A DNA stretch of 64,000 nucleotides, taken from assembly GCA_021229015.1 (NCBI GenBank), contig CM037784.1:68169013-68233012 (forward strand). Reading direction: 5' to 3'. The translations under genes were made by a program, and so were the position numbers. The notes beneath the pieces were generated by a model. That model ran no database searches. It was not told where the DNA came from and was given only the letters and a program-made list of their open reading frames with translations. Position 1 is the first letter of the stretch. The number at the start of each line of letters is the position of its first letter. The DNA is from Solen grandis. Taxonomy: Eukaryota; Mollusca; Bivalvia; Adapedonta; Solenidae. Shown piece after piece: positions 1-11,700 of the stretch.

Positions 1-1327
1 CTAAGGAGCTTTATGAATACGGCCCCTGGTCTTCTGTCTGCCTAAATATCTGTCCGCGTTACTTGAAAAAGTAATTGATAGTACCGACCGCCAACTCTGG
101 TAAGCTTTTCCACTCGTTTTAAATAATATACTCATTCCAAAGGAATACTTCCTTGTGGTCAGGCGACTGTGTTACTAAGCCAACTTCTTTGTGGGACCTT
201 AAGTTCTGTTTGCAATGGCAAATGGCAGTAATTTCTCCTGTTCCACTCTGTTCTTCCCTGTCACGATCTTGTATGTCTGAATCATATCGCTACTGCTTTG
301 TCTGTAGTCAACTAAGATTGATACAGTATCCACTAAATTCATGTCAAAATAATACAGAAACAGATCCTATGGGCGCTGCATTATTGTGACAATTACATGT
401 ATGGTTTAATAATGACCAAAATTTTTAGCAAGTTTTTTCCAATTCCGTTTATTTAAAGGGAGGCCTTATTATTTTTAAGAGGGGCACATTTATTAATAGA
501 GTAACCATTAAAGACATAACCATTCAACCCAAACTTGACTTTTTCATATTGCTGTTCATATAAAAATCGGACCTGGTACCGCATGAAGATCCATGATCAA
601 TAGCCACCACATTAAAACAACATAGTTGTAAAGTTTCATCGAGAAATGATATTAGAAGCTTCAGTGTTTCTATTAATAACGTCATTCATACATATGGTAT
701 CTGATGCATAATACAGAGCAAGTTCTTTGTACAATTTCAATGTTTAATAGATTTGTAACTTTACATTGCCAATTGCACGCGGAAGCCTCTTTAATAAATG
801 TTTGTATTTTCATAATGACTCTTCCAATAAAAGACATTCATATTAAAGACAGCTGTTTGATATAGAATTATATCTAACTTATTAACTGAGATGTATTTTG
901 TCTCATATTGGAAATTTTATATTTGAAAACACTATGGAAAATTAAAACAACAACAACAACAAAAATATGTTTTGAAATATTTAAAAAAAATTAAGTTATA
1001 AACTAAAAAATGATGTCATGATATGAGGTAAGAGTTTAAACCTATCGCAACTTAATGCAACACCACCATGCTGCATTATAGAGCAATCTGTTCAAAACTA
1101 ATTGAAACTTGCAGAGATGCCTTCCACTGAGAATAAGTTTAGAAATGAAAGAATTATCGAGGAAATATCTGATTGAATCGATGTAGCAACCTAATCATAT
1201 ACATTTATATACACTCGTATATATTATAAATGTTAAATTGTTCCTTGACCAGTCAAGAATGTATTTTCCAATACGTGTTAGGCAGTGTCCATTTGGACTT
1301 CAGAAACTTGAGAGAAACATAGAATAA
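1..1327. other. AT-rich sequence, no gene recognised
   Basis: The longest open frame (153-389) has no recognisable domain. The stretch contains short A/T runs and a small AAC microsatellite near 945-962. I see no RNA gene or mobile-element end before the repeat that begins at about 1328. Confidence 0.6.
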
Positions 1328-2208
1328 ACAAGAGGGCCATGATGGCCCTTAATCGCTCACCTGAGAAAGATTTGAACAACTTTGGTAAAGATCCACTAGA
1401 CAATGGTACAAGCCTTATATCTAAGCTCTAGGTCATGTGGTGTCTGATAAGAAGATTTTTCTAGTTTTTCCCTATATAAGCCTTTGTAAAATAAAATGAC
1501 CCCTGGAGCGAGGGCAATTTTGACCCAGAGGTCATTATTTTAACAACTTTTGTAGTAGTTCACAAGACAATTCTACATACCAAATATCCAAGCTCTAAGC
1601 CTTGCAGTATTTCAGGAGATGATTTTTCTATTTTTCCTATGTAAAATCAAGTGACCCCTAGGGCAGGGCCAATTTTCACCCAAGGGCCATGATTTGAACA
1701 ACTTAAGTAGAGATCCACCAGACAATACTACATACCCAATATCTTAACACCAGGCCATGTGGTTTCTGATGAGAAGATTTTTCTAGGTTTTCCCTATGTA
1801 AGCCTATGTAAAATAAAGTGACCCCTGGGGCAGGGCAAATTTTGACCCTGGGGCCATGATTTGAACAATTTTTGTAAAGGTTTATAAGACAATTCTACAC
1901 GCTGTAGGCCTTACAGTTTTGCAGGAGAAGATTTTCTAAGATTGCATTTTAAAATCTATTTTTAGCTCCTGTGACCTACTTTTTCAACCAATCATAATAA
2001 TTTGTACAATTTTGTTAGAGGACATCATAAGGATGATTCCTGTGAAATTTTGTCAAAATCCCTTCAGCGGATTAGGAGGAGATATTGTTTAATTGAAAAA
2101 AGTTGACGCAAGACGCACGCACGCACGGCCAGATGGACGGACGACAGACGCCAAACAAAAGGCAATCATAAAAGCTCACCATGAGCACGTTGTGCTCAGG
2201 TGAGCTAA
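1328..2208 (+). mobile_element. Helentron-like non-autonomous repeat, copy A (complete)
   Basis: The 5' end has the palindrome GGGCCATGATGGCCC followed by CGCTCACCTGAG. The 3' end has a long imperfect palindrome (AGCTCACCATGAGCAC, then GTGCTCAGGTGAGCT) and finishes in CTAA. The 5' CTCACCTGAG and the 3' CTCAGGTGAG form a subterminal inverted repeat. The body is a tandem series of about 165-bp degenerate units, recognised by repeated phrases such as AAGCTCTAGGCCTTA and GACCCCTGGGGC. A CG-rich CGCACGCACG/GGACGGACGAC patch lies near the 3' end. Short subterminal inverted repeats, a 3' hairpin, a CTRR-like end and no terminal inverted repeats fit Helentron-associated elements. That family assignment is inferred; I see no coding capacity. 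Confidence 0.7.
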
Positions 2209-3015
2209 TTATCTAAGCTCTAGGCCTTATGGATTCATAAAAGAAGATTTTTAAGATTTTCCTATATAACTCTATGTAAAACAAGTAACCCCTGGTGCGG
2301 GGTCATTTATCACCATAGGGCTATGATTTGAACAATCTTTGTAATGAACCTTTTGATGATGCTACATACCAAATATCTTAGCTCTAGGCCTTATGGTTTC
2401 ATAGGAGAAGATTTTTAAAGTTTTTCCCAAATAAGTCTATGTAAAACAAGTGACCCCCGGGGCAGGGCCAATTCTAACCCCAGGGTCATAATTTGAACAA
2501 CTTTTGTAGAGATTCACTAGACAATGCTACACGCCAAATATCTTAGCTCTAGGCCTTATTGTTTCATAGAAGAAGATTTTTAAAGTTTTTCACTATATTA
2601 ACTTATGAAAAATAAAATGACCCCTGGGGCGGGGCCAATTTTGACCCCAGGGTCATGATCTGAACAACTTTTGTAGATCTTCATAAGACAATTCTACATA
2701 CCAATTATTAAAGCTCTAGGCCTTACAGTTTTGCAGGAGAAGATTTTCTAAGATTGCATTTTAAAAATCTTTTTTTAGCTCCTGTGACCTACTTGTTAAC
2801 CAATCAAAATAATTTGAACAAATTTGACAGAGGTCATGATAAGGATGATTCCTGTGAAGTTTGGTCAAAATCCATCCAGTGGTTTAGGAGGAGAAGTTGT
2901 TTAAAGGAAAAGTTGACGCAAGACGCAACGCACGCACGGACGGACGGACGACGGACGCCGGACAAAAGGCGATCACAAAAGCTCACCATGAGCACGTTGA
3001 GCTCAGGTGAGCTAA
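2209..3015 (+). mobile_element. Helentron-like repeat, copy B (lacks its own 5' end)
   Basis: This copy continues directly from the CTAA of copy A into the interior of the same ~165-bp unit series (TTATCTAAGCTCTAGGCC). It ends at 3012-3015 with a second complete 3' palindrome plus CTAA. No GGGCCATGATGGCCC start is present between the two copies. The same CG-rich patch precedes the 3' palindrome (about 2920-2965). The 94-residue frame across it is not a protein-coding gene. Confidence 0.65.
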
Positions 3016-3125
3016 AAAAATCGGGAGCAATAAAATAAAATTCCGCCCTCCCTCATTCGTTTTCAAAAAAATTGCTTGAGAAACTAACCTTTTTTTTTAT
3101 TTGGCCCTGGTCATAAACATTTTGT

Positions 3126-3440
3126 TTCTTTGGACTGGTTACCCGTTTCCCAAAGGGTTGAACAAATTACTCTATGTAATATATTTAAAGATAACAAAGG
3201 ACTCTCTTCTGTCTACATGTACATGAACCAATATCTTGTAACACAGGACTCTGTTCATATGCACAATACTAGATCTAGTAACAATGGTTCACTTGCATTA
3301 CCAAAGGTCAAAGGTTTTTGGTTAAAATCATTTTCTTATGTTGGCTACAAGTCTTGGAATTCATTACCTTGACATATTAGAAAAATGTCCACCTTTTCAG
3401 CTTTTAAAAGAGTTGTAAAGGATCACTTCCTTAAATCATA
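3126..3440 (+). pseudogene. LINE reverse-transcriptase polyprotein, C-terminal remnant
   Basis: The plus-strand translation begins LDWLPVSQRVEQITLCNIFK and runs through ALPKVKGFWLKSFSYVG and YKSWNSLP. After one in-frame TGA at 3373 it continues with an FSAFKRVVKDHFLKS-like end at 3440. The LxWLPV..R, the N(T)RSS segment and the WNSLP...FK..++K pattern are typical of the extreme C-terminus of CR1/L2/Jockey-type non-LTR reverse transcriptases. The catalytic RT and endonuclease domains are absent, as expected for a 5'-truncated insertion. The stop and truncation make it dead. Clade is not resolvable from this piece. Confidence 0.7.
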
Positions 3441-3980
3441 AAAACAGTCTATTAGTAACATGTTTTGCATTATCTGATCCTTTGTGCAATATAGATACCA
3501 AAAACTTTTTAATTCCTTTTCTTATCTGTGATTCATATTCTTGTCTGTGATACTTTGCATTTTATATGTCATAAACAGTATTATCTTATCTTTTACAAAT
3601 AATTAATAATTTCAATTGTGTTAAACATTACAAATTCTTTCATAAACTATATTATATACTGATGAGCTTTTTTGACATCAGTTACATGACTATACTTGTC
3701 ACATGATATCATCTTCATGCCTCTCTATGTCAGGTCATCAATCATAAGGACCATGATGGAAATAAGGGATTTTCCCTTTTTCATGTTATCCTTGATATTG
3801 ATGCAATTGACATTATTACATAACATTCTCAATGTAGTATTTCTACTATTAAATTTATTAGTAAGACATCCCTTTAAACTGTGATAAATATTATAAATAG
3901 TATTATATTTATTTGTGTATAAATGTTGTTACCATGTTATTATGCTCAATATTGAAATAAATCTATTTATCTATCTATCT
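3441..3980 (+). mobile_element. Probable 3' UTR and tail of the LINE remnant
   Basis: AT-rich sequence follows the LINE stop, reaches an AATAAA at about 3955 and ends in a short TATC tandem (ATCTATTTATCTATCTATCT). LINEs of the CR1/L2 group often end in a short tandem rather than poly(A), so I read this as the element's 3' tail. The 62-residue frame inside it has no domain. Confidence 0.5.
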
Positions 3981-4590
3981 AACAAAAACCAAATCAACCC
4001 TTCATTGTAACGTATAATTAATTTTAAAACAACAACAACCGTACAGTGTAACGTATATACCATAATAAATAAACAAATCCTATCATCGATACAATGCAAC
4101 GTATAATAAACAACCGCCCCCCCCCAAAAAAAAACAACAAAAACAACAACAACAAAACAACAACAACAACAAAAAAACTCTACAGTACAACGTATTTTCA
4201 ATAATTAACAAGTAAACCCGATCAACTCTACAGTGTAAAATATATTGAATAATAAACAAACAGTACAAAAAAGGTTTTAAAAATAAACAAAAAAAACCCC
4301 AAAATACAGTAAAATAATTCAATATAAAAAACAAGCCCTAAAATCCCTACAGTAAAGCGTGTATTCAGTAAATAATCCCCAACAATCCTACAGGGCAGCG
4401 TACATGTATATTGAAAAATAAACAAACTCGATGATCCCTACAATAAAGCACAAACACAAATAACCCAACAATGTTACGTTTATTGAAAAATAAACAAACC
4501 CTAACAACCCTAACAACTCTACAATGTAACATTTATTTAATAAAAAACAAACGACCCTAAAAACACTACAGTCGATACACTGCATATCTA
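3981..4590 (+). repeat. Degenerate minisatellite, units of roughly 40-65 bp
   Basis: A phrase of the type CTACAGTGTAACGTATATTG followed by AATAAACAAAC recurs about ten times with much divergence (for example near 4040, 4092, 4182, 4230, 4350, 4390, 4437 and 4530). Spacing varies, and AAC/poly-C patches interrupt it at 4118-4176. The several short minus-strand open frames are by-products of its low stop density. It starts directly at the LINE tail. Confidence 0.6.
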
Positions 4591-6949
4591 TGTAATTAAC
4601 TTATTAATGTTCGAGTCTACTCAGTTTCATATTACCATTTAACATTGCTATACACGTTAACAAATATTTGTTTATATTTATATTTGCAGATAGGACTAAT
4701 CCAGAACAGGTGCGTGTGTGTGACTATTGTTTATTGTCTGTAGGTAAATACTGTTATTGAAATAGTACTTTTATTTAGGCGAAATGGTAAATCGCTTAAG
4801 TTATTCCCCTTTGATAGTGTGTTTCTTTTCAAACGCTGTTTACTCCATTTCTTACTACTTGGACTGATTTAAAATAATATTTACGAATGTTATACTTCAT
4901 CCAAAATGAACATTTATATTCAATATCATTCATCCACCCGATTTAAGTGGCGTGCATTATCCTAAGAAATCCCATGATTTAACAGGGACTTTATTGTGGG
5001 ATTTTGCTGTCTTTACCCGCAGTCTATTGCGTTTTTTTTAAAAGAACAGTTGCTGGTTGTGAGGTAAAATATCGATGTACTCAAACTTTCATAATTTACA
5101 AATTCTCATTGATTTGTTTCTTCAGTCCACTCAAATGTGACATAAAATATTAAAACAAAAGGCAGCAACAATCATAGAACAATAAATGTGCGTCTAGAGA
5201 AAGAATTTTCCAGTTTCGCTAAAAACAATATGACAGGTTCAAGAAATAGAGAAAGAAATCCACCATTTTTTCGGATGCTGTCATGTAAATAATATTGTGC
5301 CTAATTCTCCTTAACTGGAATCATCGATATGGGACATTTTTTCTATTAAATCATGTTCATCTCCTTATGGTAACAACTTGTTTCATATCCATAGCTGTAA
5401 ATATTTATGCAGTTTGAACCGGTTTTTTCCGCTGTCGCTATCTCTCTGAACAGATGATCAAGGTGATCCTGTGATGACGGTAACGTATTGTTCAATTCGT
5501 CGAGAGCGCCAATTTCTTGCTGATAAAGATAGAAATTTCATCAGTGGCTCAGACATCTGAACTGATACTAGAAAAAATAGACGACGCAGAGGATACTGGT
5601 GTCATTTTACTCTTCGTCTAGCTAGCTGCTGTTGGTAAGAAAGGTTATTGAACAACCATCATCAAGACTGATTATATCCAAGGAGGCAATGTTTACATGA
5701 ATATTAATCAGCTGCCTGCTGACCAATGAAATCATGCATAGTACTTTGAATACTCTTCGTTGAAATTTACAAATGCAAAAGCCGGCTCATTGTTCCCGCA
5801 AGATAAACCGCTACGTTTAGGCGAGGAGCGTGACCTCAGCTCTGCATGGTAGAACGAAGCTAACTTTTCAAATCACGCGCCATTTTATTTGTCAAATGAC
5901 CCCTGCTGTCGCCGTGCTATCTCTGCCACGGATCCAATGAAATACCTAATTAATAATTCATGAGTTTGAAGTTTTGCCAACCAAATATCCCTATCCCACG
6001 GTCGATTAAGAAGCAAAGCGAAAGTTGGTTTTCCGACGATGCCAGTGAAATGGTACTTGTAAAATATGTCGGTTTGTCTAGAAAATTAAATGCATTTCGT
6101 AGAGGCAAACTGAGGACGTTTAGGCCAAACAACTATGCGGTCCAAACTGCATATGATACTAAGATTTTTTTAAATCAAATATATACCATAGAATGAACAT
6201 TAACATTGGAAATTTGTAACTACACAATACATGTACTAGGAGTGTATCAGGGTACAAATTTAAACCGTGAAATAAATCTTTACAGTCGCCATTTTAAGTC
6301 ATGTATATATATATTCGCATTTATATGTGTGCTATCCGTGTTTCCTCTTACAGGATAAAAAACAAGGGGCTGTTCTTTCAATCGTCGTCAATTGGTAAAT
6401 GCGGCTTGTGCCATTTCATAATTGCTAAGAACGATAACCTGCCCTCTAATACATGGAATAATACAGTAATTACTTCCCTTGGTCCTAAACATATCACATA
6501 CCTCTCTCCTTAGTTTTTTCCATACAACGACAAACTTAATCACTCTGAATATTTTTCATATTTTCCGGTATAGCATTTATATACATATATAATGTAATTA
6601 GAAGTTACATGAACTAGAACTAACTATAAGTTCTAAGCCTGAATTGTTAATTTGAAGTGTTTGCAAATATTAAAACACATCCATTGTCATTTCAGTTATC
6701 TATTTAAACTTAAACTTTACGAGTATAACTTCCTGATTACCATTCAGTGTTCAACTACAAACATAAACATTCTGTAACTGACATTACATAGCAAATATTA
6801 ACTTTAAATTTATAATGTTTTGTTCTCAATCTGGTTGGTCTTGGGGTATGTACTTCATACGTCTCAGCTTGTTCCATAAAAGACTGATATTTTCCCTTCA
6901 AGTCTTCTCAACCATTACATCACTAGGTGACACAATGCCAGTAAATTCA
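4591..6949. other. No gene recognised
   Basis: Both strands carry short overlapping open frames around 5950-6196, but neither translation shows a known domain. Moderately GC-richer sequence at 5400-5940 could belong to an unrecognised exon or regulatory region; nothing in it decides this. The 6530-6949 stretch may be the decayed 3' part of the gypsy element that follows. Confidence 0.4.
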
Positions 6950-6989
6950 ACTTTCTAGAATTGCTATTGATACTCTTTCACTATTTTCA

Positions 6990-7790
6990 CTAACCTCATT
7001 TCTACATTTTCCTTCGTTTTTCTTCTGATCTTAATGCCTTTTCATAACACTGTGATCATGTTTCAATTTGAAACGAACTGATCCTAATTTTTGCACAACA
7101 CCTTTTTGCCATTTATCACCATTACCACTGAAGTTTCTAACACTCTTTCTCCCTCAAAGAATTATTCTATCCTCCGACTTGGATAAGTCTTCTGCTGACC
7201 AAGCTGTTTCTGTTCAACTCTATGTCGCATATGTGAAATAATAAAAATCTGGCATGTTCTTAATTTTCTTCCGAACAGTATTTCTGAAGGAGTCTGTCCC
7301 TTAGTTACTTGTTCAGTAGTATGTATAAAAACAAAAATCAGGATACTTTAGTCTGAATTGATACAGGTTTTTGCTTCTTCATTCCCTCTTTTAAAAGTCT
7401 GAACAGCTTTATCTGCTAAATCATTTGAATCAGGATGATAATGAGCATATAATATGTCTAAACCCATTATTCTCATAAATGTCTGGAACTCCTCACTTGT
7501 GAAACAAGTACCATTGTCCCTAACGTCTATATCCGGAAATCTACGAATTGCTAACGACTGCCACAAAAGTTCAACAGTGGCTTCTGAAGTTGCACTTGAT
7601 TTTGGATAGACATCCATCCATTTTGATTATGCATCAATGATAATTAGAAACATTTTACCCATGAATTTTCCTGCATAATCGATAATGGTTTCTTTGGCCA
7701 TTCCCACTTATGAATCGGTGAATGACATCGTACAATGTTTTGTATACAATCTATTTCACTTTGTCTTTTGATAAATGGTTTCAGTTCTAC
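6990..7790 (-). pseudogene. Gypsy DDE integrase remnant
   Basis: On the minus strand the core reads KFMGKMFLIIIDA, a stop (TAA in the complement near 7622), then SKWMDVYPKSSATSEATVEL. Next come DIDVRDNGTCFTSEEFQTFM and YHPDSNDLADKAVQTFKRG, followed by QTPSEILFGRKLRT. The first two catalytic aspartates (IDA, DNG) are visible. The position normally held by the catalytic glutamate (LAER) is an aspartate (LADK). HPWEW-like IHKWEWPKKPLS precedes the core. The 7348-7617 frame (89 codons) is the longest intact piece. Integrase inserts retrotransposon DNA; this copy is dead. Confidence 0.75.
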
Positions 7791-7959
7791 ATCTTCATTA
7801 CTTTTTGGCCATCAATGTACAGCAAACAGTAATCAAGACTTTATCTTGCTCTGTCCATCTACAAATCTGTTTTACACTAACCGGAGGAGTTGTCCCTAAA
7901 TAATCCATTAGCAAAATTGTTTGTCCTGGCATAGGTGGTCCAGGGTGTTCTCCCTTGAT

Positions 7960-8185
7960 TTACTTAGACCATCTGCATGACCGATAATTAGTCCTGGCCT
8001 ATACAATATTGTGTATTATATGCCCCAAGTAATAATGACCACATTTGAAATTTTGCAGAAGACATCTATGATGTACTCTTATCTTCCTTGAAAAGTCCTA
8101 ACAACGGTTATGATCAGTGACAGGTTGGAATTATTTTCGCCCCGTATAAATCTTTGTGAATTTCGAAACATCGACCCCCCAGGCT
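7960..8185 (-). pseudogene. Gypsy RNase H C-terminal remnant
   Basis: Minus-strand translation in more than one frame gives VTDH, then LGLFKEDKSTS, MSSAKFQMWSLLLGAYN and TQYCIGQD. This is the usual VTDHKPL..LF.....- ..A.R.QRW...L..Y...I.Y..G end of a gypsy RNase H. The D of VTDH is retained, but stops and a frame change interrupt the block. The domain would have degraded the RNA strand of the RNA/DNA hybrid. Confidence 0.6.
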
Positions 8186-8200
8186 TATTTCTATAATCTG

Positions 8201-8389
8201 TCAAGCTTTTTTTCCAATTTCATTTTTAGCGCAAATGACACTGATTTTGACTTGAAGTATTTGGGCTGAACACTTGCACTTTATCTTACCTTTTGCACCT
8301 ACATGTTGTCCTAATTTCATATCAAATACACAAGCATATTCACTCAACAAATCATCAGCTGAATACTGTATACTTATCAGAAATGTCAT
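8201..8389 (-). pseudogene. Gypsy reverse transcriptase, N-terminal edge only
   Basis: The frame contains DDLLSEYACVFD, then KLGQHVGAKGKIKCK. This corresponds to the conserved block just before the RT fingers in gypsy Pol (L..EY..VF....G...KIKL). The palm motifs, including YxDD, are not found anywhere in this element. The next recognisable block, RNase H, begins within about 20 bases, so a deletion removed most of the RT. Confidence 0.6.
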
Positions 8390-8536
8390 ACTAATTTAGC
8401 GTAATATCATTCAACCAATCTCTACCACTTAAATTTGGACCTGTACCTTCCACGACCATTGTTATCAAACTTTTTAGTGTATTTCCATGATACTTTACTT
8501 GTAAATTCCTCACTCCTCAGTAATGGATATTTCTTC

Positions 8537-8794
8537 TCATGTGTATGTACTAAGCTTGATTTTAGATGGTTTTAACACTGCTTTAACATTCTGTAAAGTT
8601 ACTTCTGAAATTACAGTCTTTGTCGCACCTGTGTTTATCTCCATTTGAATGTCACACCCATTCTTATTCAACACAACAGTCATTTTTTTCTGCTTCACTT
8701 GCACTTTAGAATGTATATTCATTATCTGAGGATTTGTCACTTTCATGTCCATCACCACTAAAATATTTTCATTTGTAATTTTTCTTCTTTTCAA
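8537..8794 (-). pseudogene. Gypsy retropepsin remnant with altered active site
   Basis: This is an 85-residue open minus-strand frame. Around its middle it reads MEINTGATKTVISE, which matches the retropepsin active-site loop, normally D-T-G-A; here the catalytic aspartate codon encodes asparagine. Downstream, VKAVLKPSKIKLSTYTG corresponds to the strand that follows in gypsy proteases. It lies between gag and the RT remnant, as expected. The protease would cleave the Gag-Pol polyprotein; the D-to-N change would abolish that. Confidence 0.65.
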
Positions 8795-8799
8795 ATTTT

Positions 8800-9470
8800 A
8801 TTTATTGAAAACTTTGTTTTTCCTCCAGTTTTGGTTTATTGCATTCTTTCTTAACACGCCCTTTCTGGTGACAATTATTGCACTCACTATCTTTGAAATA
8901 ACACTCAGTTGAATTATGTTTTTTTTTCTTTTGTGAAAATGTTTAACTACGTCCACCTTATGTTCATCTTTTTGTAAGTCTGTTGCATTCTTGGCAGCCT
9001 GTTACATTGCTTGTGCAATTTCTACAGCCTTCTAATATGTTAATTCATGCTCTGAAAGTAAGCGAGTTGCATCCGGTCGTCATTCACACCACTAACTATC
9101 CTGTTAGTTTACAATCAACTTACAAATGCCTGAGGTGAGCAACATAGTCAGGCACAGATTGTCCACTTCGTCTGAAACTACTGTGAAATTAATACCTCTG
9201 CACTACCACTATGGTTTGGGTTGATATGGTTTTTGACTTATGTAATTAGATCATCATTAGCTTGACTGGAACAAACAAGGCACTCATTAGACGACGCACT
9301 TTGTTGTCACATACTGACAAAAATATGTCTCTAGTCTCATTCCCAGTGTCAATATCATTCCCCAAATAATGCCCCAAACGTTCAGCATACTGATCTCAAT
9401 CAGTACTTTCGTCATATTTCTGAATTTTCCCGAAAGTTGTAAAGTTGTTATTGCAATATACATGTGGATC
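8800..9470 (-). pseudogene. gag: Gypsy gag (capsid and zinc knuckle) remnant
   Basis: Minus-strand fragments include SGKIQKYDEST, DQYAERLGHYL, IDTGNETRDIFLSVCDNK and FRRSGQSVPDYVAHLRHL. These match the usual layout of a gypsy capsid (W/DQY.ERL.HYF, ...R.I.LS..G..., V..Y...LR.L). A knuckle at about 8840-8890 reads CNNCHQKGRVKKEC: the spacing is C-x2-C-x4-x-x4-C, but the expected histidine is arginine. There are multiple in-frame stops. The protein would have packaged retrotransposon RNA; this copy cannot. Confidence 0.65.
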
Positions 9471-9475
9471 AGAAT

Positions 9476-11700
9476 AGTAACGTAGGTTACCTCGTCGCTA
9501 ATATGTCATATAGTAAATATACCACAATATGAATAAAAGGCACTCAGCGTGTTCGGATATATAGAATAAAGTGCAGTGCTGTTTGAGTCAGTGTAAGGAT
9601 AATGTGACTATGGTTGGTGTCTTCGGTTCGATATCACAGAGAGGGAGCACTTCCTTACACAACAGAAATAGTGTAGTTTGTGAATTTAAGCAAGAAAATA
9701 CTTAAAAGAGGCTTCATCGACAAATAACACAAGTGTTTTCTAAGCTTCCTTTATTTCGCTGTAATATGATAAGACACAATCAAGAGTTAATGACATTTGA
9801 TTATTTGTAGGAACTGTAAAGAACAAAACAAAACAAACAATATACGACTACAGATAAATATTTTTAATTAAAGTCATATAAGCGACTTTCTGTTGGAGAC
9901 AGTATATTCTTGAAGGCTTCTTGTACATCAGTATTTTACCATGAACATCTTTATGGTTTATTTTTGATACCTTTACATGCTTGATGATGCATGATTTAAT
10001 CAAGCATCATACGGTGCATTTCAGGTAAAACATTAATACAAGCAAGTTTAACACGGGGTATTTACAAGCACAGTACTGCTCTATCTTTTCAGTCACTATT
10101 TTGTACTTTGTTTCATAAACAACATTCACGAGAAGTAAATGATTACCATCCTTAGTTTTCCTCAAATTACAACCACAACAAAGATCTTTTAGAAAGGCAA
10201 GGAAAACTTACTTAACTCTTTAAAATATTAAAAAGAATGAACAATTTCTTATGTATATGTGATACGTAATAAACAGTATGTATTATACTCGCAGAGAATA
10301 AATAAGTAAATTTATTCTATTAGTGTAAACAGTTGATATTACAAAAATTGAACAACAGAAAAAACAACAATGAAATGCATGATATATATATATATATATA
10401 TATATTTAAAAAAAAATAAAAAACCATTGTCACTTGTTCAATGCATAAATATAAATTAAACAATACATATATTCATATAAATATAAACCCACATCCCCAA
10501 AGCAATGAAATAATCATTATCGCATTTTCTTTATGAAGTGCATTAGACGAAAATCCTGATAGAGAAAATAAGTCATAAATCAATGAAAAAAATAACCTTC
10601 TTTTTTAATTTATAACAAATTTCCAAAAATTTAATAACAGAAACAAAAGCACGTTTGTACGTTTTCATATTTTAAACTTCAGATATCCTTTTAAGATCTT
10701 GATTCATATTTGAATTAAAAAAAACAAAAACTTATTGCGTCTTTTGAAATATATACTGTTTAGTATAGATATATAGTAGAACGGCAGCAGAAATAAATTA
10801 GTCCTGTTTCCAGTGGTAAATGTAGTGACACGGATGGTACTACTAGTAGAGATGTGATGTTAAGATAATGATAATTATAATAAGTTATTTGATAGAAACA
10901 GTGTATGACCCAGTCAAGCAGAAAGCACCAAGGCATATTTGTAGCAAAACATATTCAATTTTTTGGTAAAACTCAATGTTATACCATAGCGTGTTGAAAT
11001 CAAAGTGTGGTCCATAACGCACTTTGGTGGTCAGCGCCATAGCTGGGGTTCGTACGAAACACAATAATCAAACATTTTCAATATAATTTAGATGAACATT
11101 TGTCTAACAATTTATGAAATTCATCTGTTTCACGAGGTCAGAAATGTTCATCATTGAGACCTGATAAAGTCATACTTTATTTCCCTTGAAGTAATTTGCT
11201 TGAATACACTCAGCAAGGCAAAACAAATCAGGTAAACAAATAGATTAAAAGGTTATGATACCCAGAAAAATTAAACAACAAACTGCTCGTTTACACAAAA
11301 ACTTCTAATCTATATTTACATTGTATGCAAATAGCGGAAGTTTACACTGTCCCTTTCTAACGAATTAAAACAGGTCGTGTTAATTGCTCGATTTCCTAGA
11401 AATTTTCGAAGTGATGCGAATACGTCGGGAAGTCACTGTATTTGTTCATTGCTGCGCATGCGTGGTCAACATTCAACGTCATCGGGGGAGGGCCGCAGCT
11501 GAACACGCCCACCTGATTGACCTAAAAAGGACAGATGATGATATTACTGTCATGAACCTACAATTTCTGCTACTTCTTTATGGATTGATATTTTTCTTGC
11601 TTCCACTAAATTAATTAATTACGAAGATATCCTTGACTGCATGAATAAATATTTACCAAAGTTTGCTCATTTATTTTTACAAAAATTTACGGTGAGAAAT
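9476..11700. other. AT-rich sequence with a TA microsatellite and a SINE scrap
   Basis: A (TA)n tract lies at 10382-10405. At about 9585-9660 the words GGATAATGTGACT and GGTGTCTTCGGTTCGA resemble the body of the SINE family seen at 16.1-17.1, 53.3 and 60.1 kb, so this may be a decayed copy. It could also be the gypsy element's 5' end, for which no LTR could be delimited. The 11384-11614 frame shows no domain. Nothing else is recognised. Confidence 0.4.

Larger units (their letters stand above)
6950..9475 (-). mobile_element. Ty3/gypsy LTR retrotransposon, internally deleted and decayed
   Basis: Read on the minus strand from 9475 downwards, traces of gag capsid, a CCHC-like knuckle, a retropepsin, the segment just before the RT palm, the end of RNase H and a DDE integrase follow in the Ty3/gypsy order (gag-PR-RT-RH-IN). 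Each is interrupted by stops and frameshifts. The RT core is missing: the pre-RT block at 8201-8389 is followed almost at once by RNase H. I could not identify paired LTRs or a primer-binding site, so both outer borders are approximate. The lineage is uncertain. Confidence 0.8.

Noticed and set aside
5950..6196. Overlapping 60- and 78-codon frames on opposite strands
   Set aside because: Neither has a recognisable domain, splice context or start context that prefers one strand.
9476..9990. 5' LTR of the gypsy element
   Set aside because: No matching second LTR, TG...CA borders or primer-binding site could be found on the other side of the element.
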